From positions 13,312,001 through 13,376,000 of the forward strand of contig NC_067290.1 of NCBI RefSeq assembly GCF_020740795.1: 64,000 nucleotides of DNA, read 5' to 3'. Under the pieces are notes generated by a model. It was not told where the DNA came from. It saw only the letters and a list, made by a program, of their open reading frames with translations, and ran no database searches. Each line of letters opens with the position of its first letter. The stretch's first letter is position 1. The position numbers and the translations under genes were made by a program. The stretch comes from Apus apus (lineage: Eukaryota; Chordata; Aves; Apodiformes; Apodidae). Below, piece by piece: positions 62,101 through 64,000 of this stretch.

Positions 62101-64000
62101 CCCTCACCTGTTGTTTGTGTTTAAGGTATTCTATGAAATGTAAATGTTAATGTCAGGTTTCCTTTAGAAGGCTTTTAGATGGCAGAAGTCATGGAAGGAT
62201 TCTGTAAGCTGTACTGACTGTCATGGTCCTATCCCTTGTGTTTTTCTTTCAGCTTACTGTAGAGAAACTGATAATGATGCCACACATTGTTACCATGGCT
62301 AACCAGATCCTGACCATCAACATCAGTGCAGATGTAAGTATGAATCAAAACCCTTTGGGGCAAACCCTCCATGCTGGGATGTGGTTCTGAACAATGTGGT
62401 TTCAGCCCATCTCTGCTTTAAAAAAAATAGATTTAATGAGGTATTTGAATTAGTTTGCCAACCTGTGACTCCACTAGAGGCTTGGCCATTTGTGTGGTTG
62501 CACTTGATGTTGTGTCCCATCTGTTTCCTTCCTTGTGTTAATACAGTCTAATGGGCTAAAATGCAGATAAATTATTTGTGTTTCTGCATCAGGGAAGGAT
62601 TCTGATGGATGAATCAGGGGTCCCCTTAAAGATGCGAGACATTGTGGCATCAAATGGCATCATTCATACCTTGGATGGCATCTTCATCCCTCCTTCCATA
62701 ATTCCCATCTTGCCTCACAGATGCAATGAAGAGCAACATGAAATTGTGACAGTAAGTCAGCTTCTCCCATTCTCACACAAGTGGTTGCTACAGACCCCAC
62801 ACTTGGCTGGAGGGACAAGAGCAGACTGTGTAATTTGCATCTGGGAAACTTTTTCTCCCTGAAAGGTCCCCTGATGTGAATTTATGCAATATCAGCACCA
62901 TCCATGTTTCTTCTGCTGGCATGTGGCATGTCTTTCTTGGCAATCAGCTAATGTTCACTGTAGGTGGTTGTTCTTTCCTTGCACCCATCCTACCTTTGAT
63001 TCAGAAGTACATTTGCCTTTTCATAAGGCCTTGCACAATTGTTTTCACACCACAGGTGCTAACACAGCTGACAGTGCTTTGTTCCCATTGCTGTCAGCAG
63101 TGGTGTCCTGTAGGCTGGACAGGAAGGCATCACTCAGTAGCAGGAGCTACAAATGTTGTGCCATATTCTCATCTGAACAGTTTTGTATACCTTATTTTAG
63201 GTGCCCGCTCCCCAATTTCATCAATACTAGGATACTGAAGTAAGAAGATGAGGCTCTGAATAGGCAAGAGATGCCTAATTTGGAGAGAGACAGTTAATCC
63301 CAAGTGGCCAGAGGGTCCACACAACTTGCTAATTTGAAGAGACCTGCTGCATGGATTCCCAAAGTGTTTTCCAGCATAGCTGCATGCCTAGTGGCTGATA
63401 GACTCACAGGGTGGAGATAGACCCCATCCTGGAGCCAGATGCAAGCATCTCCTTGAGACAAAGGAGTACTTTTATTTAAGTGATAAACTTACCCCATTTC
63501 AAGTGTGGAAGCTCCCTCCTAGGAATGTTTCTGATATGTGTTGTGGTGTTTGGGATTATATGCTGGCAGCAGTAGCTTTATAGTATTCTTTGTCATGGAA
63601 ATTGGGTTCCTTTGAGAAGATTAAGTTTTTCCGTCTTGTTTTTCTAACAGGGTTCTTGTGTGGATTGTGAGGCCCTCAACAGCAGTGTTTGCCCACCTGG
63701 CAGCAGAGAAATGGTAAATATTTGTGGTTATTTTGGTAATCTCTTCTTTACATGATGACATAAGCACACACTGATAGTTTCTAACCCAAGCTGCTTTCAA
63801 ATAGAGAGCAGGAAAGCAGCAGAGAGGCTTGTTAGAGGATACCTACTTCCCACATATCCATGCTCTGTGACCCCAGACTATCACCTCCACATCCACCAAC
63901 TGCTCTTTGCTGTTTCTTTTTCTGAAAACTTTGCTGTATCAATGGAGAGAGCTGTGAGACAGTCTGGGCTAAATGAAATGGTAGACTTGCAGCTTTTAGC
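41101..64000 (+). CDS. STAB1: STAB1, stabilin-1, 5' part (19 coding exons, continues)
   Basis: Nineteen in-phase exons give the first 686 or so residues: signal peptide (1-21), cysteine-rich N-terminal module (about 28-111), EGF-like repeats (about 112-355), FAS1 domain 1 (about 363-500), FAS1 domain 2 (about 509-655) and the start of the next cysteine-rich block. This order matches stabilins. Human STAB1 has about 2570 residues, seven FAS1 domains and a Link domain, so roughly a quarter of the protein is here. Known role: type I membrane scavenger receptor of sinusoidal endothelium and alternatively activated macrophages, taking up SPARC, acetylated LDL and other ligands. STAB2 is the alternative, but the residue-level match and the position next to NISCH favour STAB1. 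Confidence 0.95.
41182..45595 (+). other. STAB1: STAB1 intron 1
   Basis: 4.4 kb, the longest STAB1 intron in the window. Overlapping open frames of 60-120 codons occur on both strands (for example 42744-43436), but none shows a domain or start/splice context I can support. Enhancers could be present but cannot be seen directly. Confidence 0.6.
45596..45732 (+). CDS. STAB1: STAB1 coding exon 2
   Basis: Residues 28-72: [19 protein letters not shown] and [10 protein letters not shown], matching the stabilin N-terminal module with its CxxC pair. Acceptor after a long T-rich tract (CCTTTTAAG), donor GTAAGG. Leaves phase 2. Confidence 0.92.
47225..47340 (+). CDS. STAB1: STAB1 coding exon 3
   Basis: Residues 73-111: [20 protein letters not shown] and [13 protein letters not shown]. 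The CCPGFWG motif closes the N-terminal cysteine-rich module. Acceptor TTTTTGAG, donor GTAAGT. Leaves phase 1. Confidence 0.94.
48542..48627 (+). CDS. STAB1: STAB1 coding exon 4 (EGF-like)
   Basis: Residues 112-140: [20 protein letters not shown], an EGF-like repeat typical of stabilins. N134-G-T is a potential N-glycosylation site. Acceptor GCCTGCTAG, donor GTCAGT. Ends in phase 0. Confidence 0.94.
49713..49782 (+). CDS. STAB1: STAB1 coding exon 5 (EGF-like)
   Basis: Residues 141-163: [20 protein letters not shown], the laminin/EGF-type continuation. Acceptor GTCTTCTAG, donor GTAAGT. Leaves phase 1. Confidence 0.93.
50675..50770 (+). CDS. STAB1: STAB1 coding exon 6 (EGF-like)
   Basis: Residues 164-195: [20 protein letters not shown], then [12 protein letters not shown], a complete EGF-like repeat. 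It is noticeably more GC-rich than its neighbours. Acceptor TTCCTTGCAG, donor GTAAAT. Phase 1 at both ends. Confidence 0.95.
51215..51331 (+). CDS. STAB1: STAB1 coding exon 7 (EGF-like)
   Basis: Residues 196-234: [20 protein letters not shown], then [16 protein letters not shown], six cysteines in EGF spacing. Acceptor GTGATTCCAG, donor GTGAGA. Phase 1 at both ends. Confidence 0.94.
52032..52228 (+). CDS. STAB1: STAB1 coding exon 8 (EGF-like pair)
   Basis: Residues 235-300, covering one EGF-like repeat ([14 protein letters not shown]) and most of the next ([19 protein letters not shown]). N289-S-T is a potential glycosylation site, also present in the human protein as recalled. Acceptor TTATCTACAG, donor GTAAGG. 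Ends in phase 0. Confidence 0.95.
52327..52392 (-). repeat. Short CR1-like fragment
   Basis: CAGGGTTGGAAGGGACCTCT followed by GAAGATCAATCATCTAGTCC resembles the reverse-complement CR1 3' end. Only about 65 bases remain. It sits in STAB1 intron 8. Confidence 0.65.
52504..52637 (+). CDS. STAB1: STAB1 coding exon 9
   Basis: Residues 301-344: [20 protein letters not shown], then [20 protein letters not shown], the last EGF-like unit of the first cluster. Acceptor CTTCTCTTAG, donor GTATGC. Leaves phase 2. Confidence 0.93.
54128..54255 (+). CDS. STAB1: STAB1 coding exon 10 (EGF end, FAS1-1 start)
   Basis: Residues 345-387: [19 protein letters not shown] closes the EGF cluster, and [12 protein letters not shown] begins the first fasciclin domain. 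Acceptor TTGTCTCTTAG, donor GTAAAT. Leaves phase 1. Confidence 0.93.
54624..54715 (+). CDS. STAB1: STAB1 coding exon 11 (FAS1-1)
   Basis: Residues 388-418. Contains [11 protein letters not shown], the H1-type fasciclin motif. Acceptor TTTTTACAG, donor GTAAGT. Ends in phase 0. Confidence 0.95.
55540..55640 (-). repeat. Possible old CR1-like remnant
   Basis: GATTCATAGAAGATACATCA and the following GGAAAGGCCTCTGAGTTATC resemble the reverse-complement CR1 terminus (TCATAGAA, then GGAAAGGACCTC). The match is weak and breaks off quickly. Confidence 0.3.
56003..56125 (+). CDS. STAB1: STAB1 coding exon 12 (FAS1-1)
   Basis: Residues 419-459: [17 protein letters not shown] and [14 protein letters not shown], matching the fasciclin HIVxG segment. 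Acceptor CCCCAAAG is pyrimidine-poor close to the site; donor GTAAAG. Phase 0. Confidence 0.92.
57634..57780 (+). CDS. STAB1: STAB1 coding exon 13 (FAS1-1 end)
   Basis: Residues 460-508: [14 protein letters not shown] is the H2-type end of the first fasciclin domain, followed by a short linker. Acceptor TTTCTATCCAG, donor GTAGGC. Phase 0. Confidence 0.94.
58330..58655 (+). repeat. CR1 3'-end fragment, sense, in STAB1 intron 13
   Basis: About 325 bases of sense CR1: GGTTGCCCAGGGAGGTTGTG, GAGGTGTTCAAGGCCAGGTT, GTTGGAACCTGATGATCTTT and a degenerate terminal ATTCTAC motif. It is the best-preserved CR1 of the window besides 6201-6515. No intact reverse transcriptase frame is present. Confidence 0.9.
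59902..59964 (+). CDS. STAB1: STAB1 coding exon 14 (FAS1-2 start)
   Basis: Residues 509-529: [20 protein letters not shown], the first helices of the second fasciclin domain. 63 bases. Acceptor TTTTTGCAG, donor GTAAGC. Phase 0. Confidence 0.95.
60904..61017 (+). CDS. STAB1: STAB1 coding exon 15 (FAS1-2)
   Basis: Residues 530-567: [20 protein letters not shown], the H1 motif, then [11 protein letters not shown]. Acceptor GTTTTTGCAG, donor GTGAGA. Phase 0. Confidence 0.96.
61394..61447 (+). CDS. STAB1: STAB1 coding exon 16 (FAS1-2)
   Basis: Residues 568-585: [19 protein letters not shown] 54-base exon. Acceptor CTTCCTTAG, donor GTAAGA. Phase 0. Confidence 0.93.
62253..62333 (+). CDS. STAB1: STAB1 coding exon 17 (FAS1-2)
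   Basis: Residues 586-612: [20 protein letters not shown], then TINISAD with an N-x-S site. Acceptor TTTCTTTCAG, donor GTAAGT. Phase 0. Confidence 0.95.
62593..62751 (+). CDS. STAB1: STAB1 coding exon 18 (FAS1-2 end)
   Basis: Residues 613-665: [20 protein letters not shown] is the H2 motif of the second fasciclin domain, followed by [14 protein letters not shown]. Acceptor TCTGCATCAG, donor GTAAGT. Phase 0. Confidence 0.96.
63651..63713 (+). CDS. STAB1: STAB1 coding exon 19 (last in window)
   Basis: Residues 666-686: [20 protein letters not shown] and Met. This is the start of the cysteine-rich block after FAS1-2 and carries the CVDC motif. Acceptor TTTTCTAACAG, donor GTAAAT. The next exon lies beyond the right edge. 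Confidence 0.93.
63714..64000 (+). other. STAB1: STAB1 intron 19 (partial)
   Basis: The remaining 287 bases follow a good donor. No further STAB1 exon is seen, so the gene is cut by the window end and not by a mutation. Confidence 0.85.

Noticed and set aside
1-64000. CRISPR arrays, insertion sequences, bacterial operons, tRNA or rRNA genes
   Set aside because: None seen. The window has spliced vertebrate genes and CR1 repeats throughout.

Overview
The window looks like an avian nuclear genome segment. It has small introns and few repeats, and those repeats are 3' fragments of CR1 LINEs with the bird-type end (a conserved block around GATCTTTAAGGTCC, then a TTCTATGA-like tail). No bacterial, viral or organellar signal was seen. 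Two protein-coding genes lie head-to-tail on the + strand: NISCH (nischarin, also called IRAS or imidazoline receptor 1 candidate), complete, then the 5' part of STAB1 (stabilin-1). Their order and orientation match the mammalian NISCH-STAB1 neighbourhood. This gene assignment and synteny rest on recalled family knowledge, not on a database search.

Layout. 1-3130: upstream intergenic DNA with one CR1 fragment and no gene I can support. 3131-3480: a degenerate GCACTGCACGG-type repeat tract running into a CpG island. About 3400-4250: the NISCH CpG-island promoter, with an NRF1-type palindrome, GC boxes, a weak TATA-like box, a YY1-type element and a 26-codon upstream ORF. 3776-34024: NISCH in 21 coding exons, all with GT-AG introns and consistent phase, giving about 1417 residues (PX domain, six leucine-rich repeats, short helical segment, large C-terminal region). 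34025 to about 34790: 3' UTR with AATAAA at 34768. About 34790-41100: intergenic, no gene seen, one perfect 13-bp inverted repeat. 41101-64000 and beyond: the first 19 coding exons of STAB1 (about 686 residues): signal peptide, N-terminal cysteine-rich module, EGF-like cluster, FAS1 domains 1 and 2, and the start of the next cysteine-rich region. The gene runs off the right edge.

How the genes relate. NISCH is an endosome-associated PX/LRR scaffold that binds integrin alpha-5 and restrains Rac/PAK/LIMK signalling. STAB1 is a multidomain scavenger receptor of sinusoidal endothelium and alternatively activated macrophages. They are neighbours by ancestral synteny; the sequence shows no shared pathway. 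NISCH has a CpG-island housekeeping-type promoter, while STAB1 starts in ordinary AT-rich DNA, as expected for a tissue-restricted gene.

I found no convincing new biological system. The points most worth a second look are the repeat tract beside the NISCH promoter, whose copies appear to shift from CpG-containing to TpG/CpA forms with distance from the island; the uORF under the YY1-type element; a possible stop-introducing alternative exon at 27067-27196; the apparent absence of the Glu-rich and Pro/Ala-rich tracts known from mammalian NISCH; and an inverted CR1 pair in NISCH intron 1.
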